64,000 bases of DNA from assembly GCA_965221105.1 (NCBI GenBank), contig OZ244871.1:1674001-1738000 (forward strand), read 5' to 3'. The DNA is from GM7GCV1 sp965221105. Its GTDB lineage: Bacteria; Pseudomonadota; Gammaproteobacteria; Pseudomonadales; GM7GCV1. Position 1 is the stretch's first letter, and each line of letters begins with the position of its first letter. Positions 52,251-62,024 of this stretch are shown here, one piece after another. The notes under the pieces were generated by a model. It was given only the letters and a program-made list of their open reading frames with translations, was not told the origin of the DNA and did not search any database. Position numbers and translations under genes: made by a program.

Positions 52251-52411
52251 GTCGGTAATCTGTGAGCTTTCAAAAAAGGGGCCTGTGCCTCTATGGTACC
52301 GTAACGGCGACTCTGACAGCTATTACCGATATCATAGCGCCCCGACAGTCGATGCGGGGTTGACAAGTCTCCACAGGACGGCTCAGCATCAAAACATCTC
52401 GGAGTCATAGA

Positions 52412-53272
52412 TTGAAAACCAGCGAAGACAGCCGCATTCAGCCCTTTTTGCAGACCGAGCGCCTTGAAAAAAACCTGTTTCGTGGCGAGAGCCGGGATTT
52501 GGGTACGCCCCAGGTATATGGGGGCCAAGTACTGGGTCAGGCAATCCAGTCGGCTCAGAAAACTGTCGAGGACAGAGTTGTACACTCGGCACATGCATAC
52601 TTTTTGCGTAAGGGAGAGTTTGATGCGCCCATCATTTACGACGTTGAGCGCAGCAGGGACGGCCGGAGTTTCTCTACACGCCGCGTGGTCGCTATTCAGC
52701 ACGGCCGCCCGATTTTTACCATGTCAGCCTCATTTCAGGCACCCGAGTCCGGGTTTGACTACCAGCAAGAACTTGAATTGCCATCTCCGCCCGAGGAGGT
52801 GCCTGCCTCGCTTAAATTAATGGCTCAGATCCGAATCATGGACAACAGGATATTTGGCGAGGAGTTTCACCTCAGCCTTGTGATCCCCGAGAAAGGGGAG
52901 CCCCTGAAAGGCATTCAGTTCTGGATCAAGGCACGTCGCAGAATCGCTGATGACGATAATATGCACCGCGCCATTCTGGCCTATATTTCCGATTACGGGT
53001 TGTTGAGATCAACGCTCTTGCCTCATGGTTTTGGCGTCGATGAAACCTGGACGAGCGGGGAATGGGAGGTTGTCGGGGCGAGCATTGATCACGCACTCTG
53101 GTTTCACAGACCATTTCGCATCGATGAGTGGCTGTTCTACGATTGCTCCCCTGTTTCCACGATGGGCGCCAGGGGTCTGGCCCGGGGCGGGATATACAAC
53201 CAGCAGGGTGTGCTCGTGGCCAGTACCCAGCAGGAAGGCCTGATACGCAGAGTGAAAACGCCCGAGGCGTGA
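52412..53272 (+). CDS. tesB: Acyl-CoA thioesterase II (TesB family)
   Basis: 286 residues, a double hot-dog thioesterase. It starts at TTG 52412 with GGAG at 52401-52404. Motifs: LFRGESRDLGTPQVYGGQVL, VHSAHAYFLRKGEFD, DGRSFSTRRVVAIQHGRPIF, and the C-terminal catalytic region IDHALWFHRPFRIDEWLFYD with STQQEGLIR. It hydrolyses acyl-CoA to free acid and CoA. It precedes the ETF-QO gene by 135 bases on the same strand. Confidence 0.85.
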   Translation: MKTSEDSRIQPFLQTERLEKNLFRGESRDLGTPQVYGGQVLGQAIQSAQKTVEDRVVHSAHAYFLRKGEFDAPIIYDVERSRDGRSFSTRRVVAIQHGRPIFTMSASFQAPESGFDYQQELELPSPPEEVPASLKLMAQIRIMDNRIFGEEFHLSLVIPEKGEPLKGIQFWIKARRRIADDDNMHRAILAYISDYGLLRSTLLPHGFGVDETWTSGEWEVVGASIDHALWFHRPFRIDEWLFYDCSPVSTMGARGLARGGIYNQQGVLVASTQQEGLIRRVKTPEA

Positions 53273-53407
53273 AGCGGGCCGGAACTCAGCGTATAATCGC
53301 CTCTGTGCGTTGTGCAGCCCAAACCCCTATGTGCCGTTGGGCAGAGGTGCATACATAGATTCGATTCAGTCCCGCGCCAGAAATTATCAAATCAAGAGGC
53401 TAGTTTC

Positions 53408-55066
53408 ATGACCGATCAACGTGAATCCATGGAGTACGATGTTGTCATCGTTGGTGCAGGCCCCTCGGGGCTCTCGGCTGCTATACGGCTGAAACAGCTG
53501 GCGGCGGAAAGAGACCGGGAGATTTCTGTGTGTGTGCTGGAAAAAGGCTCAGAGGTTGGAGCGCATATTCTCTCTGGTGCTGTGCTGGAGCCTCGCGCCT
53601 TGAACGAGCTGATTCCCGACTGGCAGGATCGGGGGGCACCACTCAAGACCGCCGTTACCGGTGACGAGATGCACATGTTGACTGGGCCTTCAGGCGGGTT
53701 GAGTCTTCCCGGTATTTTTGTTCCTCGCCCGATGCACAACACCGGCAATTACATTGTCAGTCTGGGGAATGTCTGCCGCTGGCTGGCTGAGCAGGCCGAG
53801 GCGCTTGAAGCAGAAATTTTTCCGGGTTTTGCTGCAGCAGAGGTTCTTTACCGGGAAGATGGGAGTGTGAAGGGCGTAGCTACGGGCGATATGGGCGTTG
53901 CGCGGGATGGTTCGCGCAAGCCCAACTATGAGCCAGGCATGGAACTGCACGGCAAGTACACACTGTTTTGCGAAGGCTGCCGGGGACACCTGGGCAAGGA
54001 ACTGATTACCAGGTTCTCCCTGGATGAGGGTAGGTTGCCGCAGCACTACGGCATCGGTATCAAGGAACTGTGGGAAATTGAATCGGAAAAGCACACATCC
54101 GGGCTCGTAGTGCATGGTGCCGGCTGGCCGCTGACCGAAACGGGAAGCTCCGGGGGCTGGTTCCTCTATCACGCCGAAGACAACCAGGTTGCGGTCGGTT
54201 TGATTATTGACCTCAACTACGACAACCCCCACCTCAGTCCCTATGACGAATTCCAGCGGCTCAAACACCACCCCCGGCTTGCCCAGTATCTGGAAGGAGG
54301 AAAACGCCTATCCTATGGCGCACGCGCCCTAGCCAAGGGTGGTTTCAGTTCACTGCCGAAGATGACAATGCCCGGGGCCATGCTTCTCGGTTGCGATGCG
54401 GGCACACTCAATTTTGCCAAGATCAAGGGATCACACACGGCGATGAAAACCGGCATGGTTGCCGCTGAGGTGTTGGTTGAGGCACTGGCAACCGCCGACA
54501 CGGGCGGGCAGGACCTGACAGCCTATGAAGACGCCTTTAAAGCTTCCTGGGTCTACGACGAGCTGTATCGCAGTCGCAGCTTTGGCGCGGCCATGCATCG
54601 CTGGGGCAACTGGGTTGGTGGTGCCTACAATTTCATTGATCAGAATATCTTTGGAGGCCGGCTGCCCATTACACTCAAGGATCGTCACAGGGATCACGAA
54701 CGCCTCAGACCCGCTTCGGAAGCACAACCGGTGGATTATCCAAAACCGGACGGCATGCTCAGTTTTGACAAGCTGTCGTCGGTCTTTCTCTCCAACACAA
54801 ACCACGAGGAAGATCAGCCCGTTCATTTGCAGCTCATTGATACTGCGGTGCCGGTAAAAACCAATTTGGCTCTTTACGACGCCCCGGAGCAACGCTACTG
54901 CCCCGCAGGGGTCTATGAGATAATCGAAGAAGCTGGGGAACCGGCACTGCAGATCAACGCCCAGAACTGCGTGCACTGCAAGACGTGCGATATCAAGGAT
55001 CCCACACAGAACATTTGCTGGGTTGCGCCCGAGGGCACTGGCGGTCCAAATTATCCCAATATGTAG
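53408..55066 (+). CDS. Electron transfer flavoprotein-ubiquinone oxidoreductase
   Basis: A 552-residue ETF-QO. ATG 53408 gives MTDQRESMEYDVVIVGAGPSGLSAA with the FAD motif. The 4Fe-4S cysteines are present: YCPAGVYE and CVHCKTCDIKDPTQNICWVA. The protein hands electrons from ETF, fed by acyl-CoA and dimethylglycine/sarcosine-type dehydrogenases, to ubiquinone in the inner membrane. A group II intron apparently follows its stop codon directly. An in-frame upstream extension to 53312 is not conserved in style. Confidence 0.92.
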   Translation: MTDQRESMEYDVVIVGAGPSGLSAAIRLKQLAAERDREISVCVLEKGSEVGAHILSGAVLEPRALNELIPDWQDRGAPLKTAVTGDEMHMLTGPSGGLSLPGIFVPRPMHNTGNYIVSLGNVCRWLAEQAEALEAEIFPGFAAAEVLYREDGSVKGVATGDMGVARDGSRKPNYEPGMELHGKYTLFCEGCRGHLGKELITRFSLDEGRLPQHYGIGIKELWEIESEKHTSGLVVHGAGWPLTETGSSGGWFLYHAEDNQVAVGLIIDLNYDNPHLSPYDEFQRLKHHPRLAQYLEGGKRLSYGARALAKGGFSSLPKMTMPGAMLLGCDAGTLNFAKIKGSHTAMKTGMVAAEVLVEALATADTGGQDLTAYEDAFKASWVYDELYRSRSFGAAMHRWGNWVGGAYNFIDQNIFGGRLPITLKDRHRDHERLRPASEAQPVDYPKPDGMLSFDKLSSVFLSNTNHEEDQPVHLQLIDTAVPVKTNLALYDAPEQRYCPAGVYEIIEEAGEPALQINAQNCVHCKTCDIKDPTQNICWVAPEGTGGPNYPNM

Positions 55067-55090
55067 GTGCGACGAGAGGGCGCACTTATC

Positions 55091-55125
55091 CTTTAAAATC
55101 AATAACTTAAGTTATAATTTTAAAG
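55091..55125. repeat. AT-rich perfect palindromic arms
   Basis: CCTTTAAAAT at 55090-55099 is complemented by ATTTTAAAGG at 55116-55125, with a second inner palindrome (ataacttaagttat). It may be the transcription terminator of ETF-QO or an intron domain hairpin; the two readings imply different intron 5' ends. Confidence 0.6.
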
Positions 55126-56165
55126 GCACTCAGAGGGTTTGTCAACACACCTTCTGAGATCTCTCCCCCAGCCGTCAGGGGTACAACGGTACCCTGTAGG
55201 GGTCAGTCTCAACTGAACATCCGAAAGGATCGAAGGAGCCTACACTAGCAACCTGACAGGAGAGACCTCAGCACTCATCAACTGAGCCATCACATGACAT
55301 CGTAGGTCATGTCACTGAAAACAATGTAGATGCACTTAGCTGCGTAAGCAGCGCTCCCGTGGATGAGGGAGACAGAAAACCATCCCGTCGGCTCGACGTA
55401 AATGAGCCATTCGGATTGCCCCGTGAGACGGGTAATGTGGTACGAATGTATGAAGCCCACAGCTGTTCAAGGAATGGTTCTGCACGGTTGACCCTGAGTA
55501 GAACCCGTTGTACAGCAAACGGTAGCCTCGGGGCAGCGCGTCACTGGTAACGGTGAGGTGTGAAGCGCCCTGACACTGTACCCCCTCTTCGGAGGCACCC
55601 CGGTCGTGAGACTGGGGTTGGATACTGCCAGCTACAGGCGGTTGAGGGGCTTGGCTGACGAGTAGGGTGAACGTAAGTGAATGACTGATAAACGTCGTTA
55701 TGGGAATAGAGCCAAAGTAGCTGTCAGGCTCTGACCAAAAGGTACGTGGTTGGCTATTCCTCTTTACATTGGGAATACGCTGTCATAAAGACCACCGGCG
55801 GACAGGTCACACCTACCCTCGTCATGTTCCTTGGGCGGAACTCGGTAAGCCCGTAACTGCGCCCTCCGGGGCGGGTACGTCGTAAGACACACTGTTGCGG
55901 TTGCGGGCAAAGGAGGATGGAGAAAGCGAATGACATATTGTAATGATGTGTATACCGGGATGAAACATGCCCGGCAGCGAAAGCTGTGCCCACTTCCATC
56001 TGGTCTTTCATCGCAAGATGACAGGCTCACCCTCAAAGAAAACCCGCAAGGGGTCTCCCCCTTACGGGCTTTTCGCTATCCTCAAAGGAAGGCGGAGTTG
56101 TTATCCCGCCTTTCACGAGGCGGGTTCCGTGCTTCCTTTACTCAATTTGGATAAAGGAGAACAGC

Positions 56166-57839
56166 ATGAAAGAGTATATCGTATCGAAAGATACGTGCAA
56201 CATACCTGCGTTCTCTGGACCACCAGCGGACTGGCACCGGATTGATTGGGGCCACGTTCAACGGACAGTTCGAGGGATGCAGGTACGGATTGCGAAGGCG
56301 GCACGGGAAAGCGACTGGCGCAGGGTGAAAGCTCTGCAACGGATGCTGACTCGTTCGTTTTGCGGCAAGGCGTTGGCCGTGAGACGGGTCACCGAAAACC
56401 AGGGCAAACGGACACCAGGTGTGGACGGGAAACTCTGGATGACGCCAACAGCCAAGCGAGATGCGATTGACCAACTCAACCGGACGGGATACACACCCAT
56501 GCCCTTGCGGCGGGTTTACATCCCCAAGGCGAACGGGAAGAAACGCGCGCTGGGTATTCCGACGATGAAGGACAGGGCCATGCAGGCAGTACACCTGCTG
56601 GCTTTAGCTCCTGTAGCGGAAAGCACAGCCGATCTGAACTCGTATGGGTTCCGGATTGGGCGCTCCACCGCCGATGCCATCTGCCAGTGTCACCAGACAC
56701 TCGGCAAGCCGGGGTCGGCCCAGTGGGTGCTTGAAGCCGACATTGAAGGCTGCTTTGATCACATTGATCATGGCTGGTTACTCGACCGTATCCCTACGGA
56801 TAAGGTTGTATTGCGCAAATGGCTGAAGGCGGGTGTCGTGGACATGGGCCTGCTGAACGCCACAGAAGCCGGAACGCCACAGGGCGGGATCATTTCCCCG
56901 ACCTTGGCCAATATGGCTCTGGATGGGCTGGAAACGCTGCTGGCCGAGCACTTCGGTGCGAAGGGCAGCAAGAAAGCCCGGAAGCACAAGGTGTATCTGG
57001 TTCGATACGCGGACGACTTTGTCATCTCCGGCATCTCGAAAGAGTTGTTGGAAGAACAGGTCATACCGCTGGTGGAAGCCTTTCTGGCGGAAAGAGGGCT
57101 TCGGCTCTCTCCGTCCAAAACGAGGGTGACACAGATCAACCGGGGTTTTGACTTCTTGGGGTGGAACGTCAGAAAGTATGGCGGGAAACTTCTAATCAAG
57201 CCGTCAAAAGACAACGTGAAAGCGTTTCTGGCGAAGGCGCGAGAGATTATCAAAACCAACAAAGGTGCACGACAGGCCAACCTGATCAGGATGCTGAACC
57301 CGGTGATCCGTGGTTGGGCGAACTACCATAAACATCAGGTGGCTAAAGACACCTTTGTGCGCACCGACGCGCAACTGTTCAAGGCCCTCTGGGCTTGGGC
57401 AAAGAGGCGACACTCCAAGAAAGGGCGTCGATGGATTGCCAGGAAATATTGGCGAACTGTTGACAAGCGGAACTGGGTGTTTGCTGATATGTTGAGACAA
57501 GAGGCAGAGGAAACAAAGATGGCGAGGCTGATTCATTTATCGGACACGCCCATCAGACGGCACACAAAGGTGAAGGCGGCGTTCAACCCGTTTGACCCGG
57601 AGTGGGAGCCGTATGGTGAACAGCGCCTGCAAGCGAGAATGAGCGACAAACTCAGATATCGCACGCAGGTTCGGTCTTTGTTTCTGTCGCAGTCAGGGAA
57701 ATGTATCCTCTGCGGCACAGCGATCACGCCGGAGAGCGGATGGCATGACCATCACATCGTCTATCGCAGCCACAGTGGAGTGGTAGCGATGCACTTGGCA
57801 ACCGGGTACTATTGCACACCGATTAACACAACCAGATAG
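56166..57839 (+). CDS. ltrA: Group II intron reverse transcriptase/maturase (C-terminal HNH damaged)
   Basis: 557 residues. RT domains include TPGVDGKLWM, YIPKANGKKRALGIPTMKDR, LEADIEGCFDHIDHGWLLDR, GTPQGGIISPTLANMALDGL and the active-site YADD in VRYADDFVISGISKELL. The maturase X domain follows (GWANYHKHQ). An HNH endonuclease begins CILCGTAITPESGWHDHHIV but ends early: after HSG the frame changes. The expected tail (GSDALGNRVLLHTD) continues in another frame to a stop. So RT and maturase may work, but the endonuclease is probably impaired. It starts at ATG 56166 in domain IV. Confidence 0.85.
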   Translation: MKEYIVSKDTCNIPAFSGPPADWHRIDWGHVQRTVRGMQVRIAKAARESDWRRVKALQRMLTRSFCGKALAVRRVTENQGKRTPGVDGKLWMTPTAKRDAIDQLNRTGYTPMPLRRVYIPKANGKKRALGIPTMKDRAMQAVHLLALAPVAESTADLNSYGFRIGRSTADAICQCHQTLGKPGSAQWVLEADIEGCFDHIDHGWLLDRIPTDKVVLRKWLKAGVVDMGLLNATEAGTPQGGIISPTLANMALDGLETLLAEHFGAKGSKKARKHKVYLVRYADDFVISGISKELLEEQVIPLVEAFLAERGLRLSPSKTRVTQINRGFDFLGWNVRKYGGKLLIKPSKDNVKAFLAKAREIIKTNKGARQANLIRMLNPVIRGWANYHKHQVAKDTFVRTDAQLFKALWAWAKRRHSKKGRRWIARKYWRTVDKRNWVFADMLRQEAEETKMARLIHLSDTPIRRHTKVKAAFNPFDPEWEPYGEQRLQARMSDKLRYRTQVRSLFLSQSGKCILCGTAITPESGWHDHHIVYRSHSGVVAMHLATGYYCTPINTTR

Positions 57840-57895
57840 GTTGTCAGCGCTCTTCGGCCCCAAAGCCAGCTTCTTCGGAAGCTTCCCAGAGGCTT

Positions 57896-57929
57896 GAACC
57901 GTATGCGGGGAAACTCGCAGGTACGGTTT
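57896..57929 (+). ncRNA. Group II intron catalytic domain V
   Basis: A 34-nt hairpin GAACCGTATGCGGGGAAACT, continuing to CGCAGGTACGGTTT. The length, bulge and GAAA loop fit domain V. The catalytic triad position, usually AGC or CGC, appears to read AAC here, paired with GTT. Confidence 0.7.
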
Positions 57930-57988
57930 ATAGGGGGCAGGGGCACAGTAATGTGTTCCTGCTACCCGACACGGAAACGGTTTGACTC

Positions 57989-58843
57989 ATGACTGGATTT
58001 ACAGGTACCGAAACCTACGTAGCCACCGATGACCTGCAGCTGGCAGTCAATGCCGCCGCTGCGCTGGAACGTCCCCTTCTCATCAAGGGTGAACCTGGAA
58101 CGGGCAAGACGTTGCTGGCTGAAGAGGTCGCCAGATCACTGCGGATGCCGCTGATTCAATGGCATGTCAAATCTACAACCAAGGCCCAGCAGGGGCTGTA
58201 TGAATACGACGCGGTCTCCCGGCTGCGGGATTCGCAGCTTGGCGCAGATCGGGTGCAGGATGTACATAACTACATTAAACGCGGCAAACTGTGGGATGCT
58301 TTTGCTTCAGAGCAGCGCATCGTGCTGCTGATTGATGAAATCGATAAGGCAGATATCGAATTTCCCAACGATTTGCTGGTGGAGCTCGACAGGATGGAGT
58401 TCTTCGTCTACGAAACCGGGGAGACAGTTGTTGCCAAACATCGTCCATTTGTGGTCATAACAAGTAATAACGAAAAAGAGCTTCCAGACGCCTTTTTGCG
58501 ACGGTGCTTTTTTCACTACATTGCCTTTCCGGATCGGGAGACAATGAAGGAAATTGTGCGTGTGCACTATCCGGACATCAAGCAGGAACTGCTCAGCGAT
58601 GCACTCAATACCTTCTTCCAGGTTCGCGAGGTTCCCGGCCTGAAGAAAAAACCCTCCACCTCCGAGTTGATCGACTGGCTGAAGTTGCTCCTCTCTGATG
58701 ACTTGCCTGACGCTGTACTCAAGGACCCGGATGCCCGCAACGCCATTCCGCCACTCTATGGTGCGCTGCTCAAGAATGAGCAGGATGTACATCTGCTCGA
58801 AAGGCTGGCATTCATGCACCGCCGGGAAACCGTCGGACAATAG
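57989..58843 (+). CDS. MoxR-type AAA+ ATPase
   Basis: 284 residues. Walker A GEPGTGKTLLAEEVARSL, Walker B VLLIDEIDKADIEFPNDLL, sensor 1 FVVITSNNEKELPDAFLRRC. MoxR proteins act as chaperones for assembling metal enzymes or complexes with VWA partners. The next gene, 21 bases downstream, encodes such a partner. ATG 57989 directly follows the intron 3' end. Confidence 0.9.
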   Translation: MTGFTGTETYVATDDLQLAVNAAAALERPLLIKGEPGTGKTLLAEEVARSLRMPLIQWHVKSTTKAQQGLYEYDAVSRLRDSQLGADRVQDVHNYIKRGKLWDAFASEQRIVLLIDEIDKADIEFPNDLLVELDRMEFFVYETGETVVAKHRPFVVITSNNEKELPDAFLRRCFFHYIAFPDRETMKEIVRVHYPDIKQELLSDALNTFFQVREVPGLKKKPSTSELIDWLKLLLSDDLPDAVLKDPDARNAIPPLYGALLKNEQDVHLLERLAFMHRRETVGQ

Positions 58844-58864
58844 GTATAATTACAGGACCTTGCC

Positions 58865-60040
58865 GTGCTGGTCGGCTTTCTCGACTCACTGCGCCGCTTT
58901 GGCGTACCCGCCACCCTGCGTGAACTGCTTGACTTGCATGCGGTTATGGAAGCCAACCTGGCAGAAATGGATATGGACGCGTTCTACTATCTGGCACGAG
59001 CCATTACAGTAAAGAACGAAGCGCACTATGACCGCTATGATCTGGCTTTTACCTCTTTCTTCAGGGAAGTTGAATCGCTCGACGATCTGATCGAAAAACT
59101 GATACCCAACGACTGGTTGCGCCAGGAATTTGAACGTCAGCTTAGCGAGGAAGATCGCGCCAAAATCCAGTCGCTCGGTGGCCTGGACAAGCTGATTGAT
59201 GAATTCAACAAGCGCTTGAGTGAGCAACACAAACGCCATGCGGGTGGCAGCAAGTGGATTGGCACTGGCGGCACATCGCCCTTTGGGCATGGCGGCTATC
59301 ATCCCGAGGGCATTCGCGTTGGCGGTGAGGGGCGGAACCGCCGTGCAGCCAAGGTTTGGGAAAAACGGCAGTACGCGAATCTGGATGCCGGCTCTCAGTT
59401 GGCAGCTCGCAACATAAAAGTTGCGCTCAAGCGGCTGCGCAAATTTGCACGCACCGGTGCTGAGGAAGAGCTGGATCTGGACGACACCATCAACTCAACT
59501 GCTCAGAACGCAGGGTTGCTGGATATCAAGATGGTGCCTGAGCGGCACAACGCAGTAAAAGTCCTGTTGTTTTTTGATGTGGGTGGTTCCATGGACCCCC
59601 ATGTGAAACTGGTCGAAGAACTGTTCTCGGCTGCACGCAGCGAGTTCAAGCACATGGAGTACTATTACTTCCACAACTTTATCTATGATCACCTGTGGCG
59701 CGACAATCGGCGACGTCAGGCAACCAGCGTGCCTCTGGTCGAGATTCTCAACACCTACACCCGGGACTGCAAGGTCATCTTCGTGGGTGATGCCTCCATG
59801 GCACCTTACGAGATCAGTCACGCTGGTGGCAGCGTGGAGTATATGAACGCGGAAGCGGGGTATGTCTGGATGCACAGGCTCAGGGAGCAGTTTCCAAAAG
59901 TCGTCTGGCTCAACCCCGAGCCTGAACACACCTGGGGGTATATAGCCTCCATTGGTATGGTGAGGTCGCTGATTGATGACACGATGTATCCCATGACCCT
60001 GTCTGGTCTTGAGTCAGCCATGGCAGAACTGTCGAAGTAG
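58865..60040 (+). CDS. VWA-domain protein (CoxE-like), partner of MoxR
   Basis: 391 residues from GTG 58865 (MLVGFLDSLRRFGVPATLRE). The N-terminal helical part is followed by a glycine-rich linker (GTGGTSPFGHGGYHPEG) and a C-terminal von Willebrand A domain with the MIDAS-like DVGGSMDPHVKLVEELFSAA; the classical DxSxS reads DVGGS here. It resembles CoxE-type proteins that work with MoxR ATPases in metal-centre maturation. Target unknown. Confidence 0.85.
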   Translation: MLVGFLDSLRRFGVPATLRELLDLHAVMEANLAEMDMDAFYYLARAITVKNEAHYDRYDLAFTSFFREVESLDDLIEKLIPNDWLRQEFERQLSEEDRAKIQSLGGLDKLIDEFNKRLSEQHKRHAGGSKWIGTGGTSPFGHGGYHPEGIRVGGEGRNRRAAKVWEKRQYANLDAGSQLAARNIKVALKRLRKFARTGAEEELDLDDTINSTAQNAGLLDIKMVPERHNAVKVLLFFDVGGSMDPHVKLVEELFSAARSEFKHMEYYYFHNFIYDHLWRDNRRRQATSVPLVEILNTYTRDCKVIFVGDASMAPYEISHAGGSVEYMNAEAGYVWMHRLREQFPKVVWLNPEPEHTWGYIASIGMVRSLIDDTMYPMTLSGLESAMAELSK

Positions 60041-60120
60041 ATGCTGGCGTCCTCAGAATCAAGTTTGTGGTTACTCCAGGGACTTCGATGAACGAGTCAG
60101 AAAATACAGTTGGCAATTAG

Positions 60121-61122
60121 ATGAGCACAGAGGTCGGCGTGTTGGGAGGAGGTTCCTGGGGCACCACCGTGGGCTCTATTGTCTGTCGCAATGCTGAGGT
60201 ATGTCTCTGGGCAAGAAACTCTGAAACTGTCGAAGAAATCAATCGTGATCACCGCAATGAAAAGTACCTGCCAGGGGCAACGCTTCCTTATCGTTTGCAA
60301 GCTACCAACGATATAGAACAGGCGGTGGCAGGCAAGGATGTTGTGGTCGTCGGCGTGCCCTCGCAGAGTTTTCGTCGAGTCGTGGAGCTGGCCCGCCCCC
60401 ACATAGGTGCCCGTGTGCCGATCGTCAGTCTGTCCAAGGGTCTGGAACTGAGCACCCGTATGCGCATGAGTGAGATTATTGGTGATGTGCTCCCGGATAA
60501 CCCGGTGGGGGTGCTGACCGGGCCAAATCTTGCACGGGAAATTATAACGGGTTCCGCAGCCGCCACTGTGATTGCCATGCAGGATAAGGACATTATTATC
60601 GAATTGCAGATGCTCTTCCAAAGTGGGCTGTTCCGCGTCTACACCAATCCAGATCTCGTCGGCTGCGAACTGGGTGGTGTCTTGAAAAACATTGTTGCCA
60701 TTGCAGCGGGTATGGGTGATGGTCTTGGTGCTGGTGACAACACGCGTGCGGCACTCATTACCAGAGGTCTCGCGGAGATTGCCCGCCTGGGGGTTGCCAT
60801 GGGTGGTCGGCAGGAAACCTTTGCTGGCCTTGCAGGTCTGGGAGATCTTGTGGCGACCTGCACCAGCGTCAAGAGTCGCAACCATACTGTTGGGTACGAA
60901 CTCGGCAAAGGCCGCAGCATTGGAGAGATCACCCGTGATATGTACATGGTGGCCGAGGGGGTCAAGAGTGCGCCTGCGGTGATGGATCTCGCCGAGACTC
61001 ACAAGATCGATATGCCCATCGCCAGGGAAGTCTACAACGTTGTTACTGGCCAGTCTCAGGCCAAGCACGCCTACCGCGGGTTGATCCGTATTGAAGCGGG
61101 CGCTGAATCCCAGCCGGGCTAA
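60121..61122 (+). CDS. gpsA: NAD(P)H-dependent glycerol-3-phosphate dehydrogenase
   Basis: 333 residues. The dinucleotide motif VGVLGGGSWGTTVGS opens the protein. SKGLELSTRMRMSEI and VLTGPNLAREIITGSAA match the substrate region, with the catalytic Lys in GGVLKNIVAIAAGMGDGLGA and GDNTRAALITRGLAEIARLG. It makes sn-glycerol-3-phosphate for phospholipids. It is followed by YciI and NUDIX genes on the same strand. Confidence 0.93.
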   Translation: MSTEVGVLGGGSWGTTVGSIVCRNAEVCLWARNSETVEEINRDHRNEKYLPGATLPYRLQATNDIEQAVAGKDVVVVGVPSQSFRRVVELARPHIGARVPIVSLSKGLELSTRMRMSEIIGDVLPDNPVGVLTGPNLAREIITGSAAATVIAMQDKDIIIELQMLFQSGLFRVYTNPDLVGCELGGVLKNIVAIAAGMGDGLGAGDNTRAALITRGLAEIARLGVAMGGRQETFAGLAGLGDLVATCTSVKSRNHTVGYELGKGRSIGEITRDMYMVAEGVKSAPAVMDLAETHKIDMPIAREVYNVVTGQSQAKHAYRGLIRIEAGAESQPG

Positions 61123-61157
61123 CAGATTGAAGTAAATGCAGGTAATTCGGGATTTTT

Positions 61158-61457
61158 ATGCTGTACGCCATTATGAGCACGGATGTCGAAAATAGTCTGT
61201 CACTGCGGAAGGCACACAGGTCTGAACACCTGGCGAGACTTCAGAAGCTGGTGGAGGAAGGTCGGTTGCTGGTTGCCGGGCCCCATCCCAGTGTCGATGC
61301 CCAGGATCCAGGCGAAGCAGGATTTAGCGGCAGCCTGATTGTTGCTGAGTTTGCATCCCTCGAAGAAGCCAGGAAATGGGCTGACGCCGATCCCTATGTC
61401 CTCAATGGCGTCCACGCAAGTGTCGAGGTACGGCCATTCAGACGGGTTCTTCCCTGA
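61158..61457 (+). CDS. YciI-family protein
   Basis: 99 residues from ATG 61158. A ferredoxin-like dehydratase-type fold with MLYAIMSTDVENSLSLRKAH, the central HL pair and ADADPYVLNGVHASVEVRPF. The conserved His and Asp (RSEHL, ADPY) are intact. The exact substrate of the family is unsettled. It follows gpsA and its 3' end overlaps the NUDIX gene start region. Confidence 0.85.
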   Translation: MLYAIMSTDVENSLSLRKAHRSEHLARLQKLVEEGRLLVAGPHPSVDAQDPGEAGFSGSLIVAEFASLEEARKWADADPYVLNGVHASVEVRPFRRVLP

Positions 61458-61890
61458 TAATGCACGGCTTGGCTGGCTTCCCGACTTGAGTGTCATATAC
61501 CCTGCTGTCACCCTGATAATTGTGCGGGATTCCACAGCAGAGGGGCTGGAAGTTTTGCTCCTTCAGCGGGCTCAGGAATTAAGGTTTGCGCCGGGATGCT
61601 GGGTGTTCCCGGGCGGTAGAGTGGAGCCCGAGGATATAGACCATGACGGCGATGAGCTGCGGGCAGCGCGCCGGGCAGCCGTCCGCGAAGCCCGAGAGGA
61701 AGCGGGCATGAATGTGGACGAACAACTCTGTTTTCCGTATTCATATTGGCTTGCGCCCCCTTCGCAGCCGAGGCGGTTTTCGACCCATTTTTTTGCTGCG
61801 CACGCACGTGCTGAACCAGCTGTTCGGGTGGATCAGACCGAAATTGTAGACGCCAGATGGATACAGCCGAATATCGCAATTGAAAAGATC
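61405..61890 (+). pseudogene. NUDIX hydrolase, N-terminal part (gene split by insertion)
   Basis: The NUDIX box is clear: GCWVFPGGRVEPEDIDHDGD, then ARRAAVREAREEAGMNV, with the REAREEAG core and an insertion typical of coenzyme-A-pyrophosphatase-like relatives. After TEIVDARWIQPNIAIEKI the frame enters the inserted element at 61891 and soon ends. The start is uncertain (ATG 61396 or 61405, GTG 61420). The missing end lies at 63203-63474. The catalytic box is upstream of the break, but the C-terminal domain is lost. Confidence 0.85.
61883..61890. repeat. 8-bp target site duplication, left copy (AAAAGATC)
   Basis: AAAAGATC at 61883-61890 is repeated exactly at 63203-63210 on the far side of the inserted element. 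Removing the element and one copy restores the NUDIX frame (EKI then DEGELKVFLPTY). Confidence 0.85.
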
Positions 61891-61914
61891 GGGAATTATA
61901 TACGTGACAGCCAC
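61891..61914. repeat. Left terminal inverted repeat
   Basis: 24 bases beginning GGGAATTATA and ending GACAGCCAC, exactly complementary to the right repeat. Confidence 0.9.
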
Positions 61915-62024
61915 AGCTATAATTCCCATTCTATACCTGTTGCACCAGTGCCCAGATGATATTAAGGTGCGTGAATAGCTGCTCGAAACAGCTCCCCCAA
62001 ACGCTAGTTGGAGCGACCGCACCG

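Larger units (their letters stand above)
55067..57970 (+). mobile_element. Group II intron (chloroplast-like class) with encoded maturase
   Basis: The 5' end is placed at GTGCG, 55067-55071, fitting the GUGYG consensus and starting right after the ETF-QO stop. Noncoding domains I-III precede the open frame (a typical structured run such as gtgaacgtaagtgaatg near 55670). Domain V is at 57896-57929, 34 nt, closed by a GAAA tetraloop. Domain VI follows, and the 3' end is near 57970 (ctacccgac). The 5' boundary is the least certain point. The insertion sits in the short ETF-QO/MoxR interval. Confidence 0.6.

Noticed and set aside
60097..61068. 323-codon minus-strand frame
   Set aside because: It is antisense to gpsA, whose NAD motif and catalytic Lys are plain.
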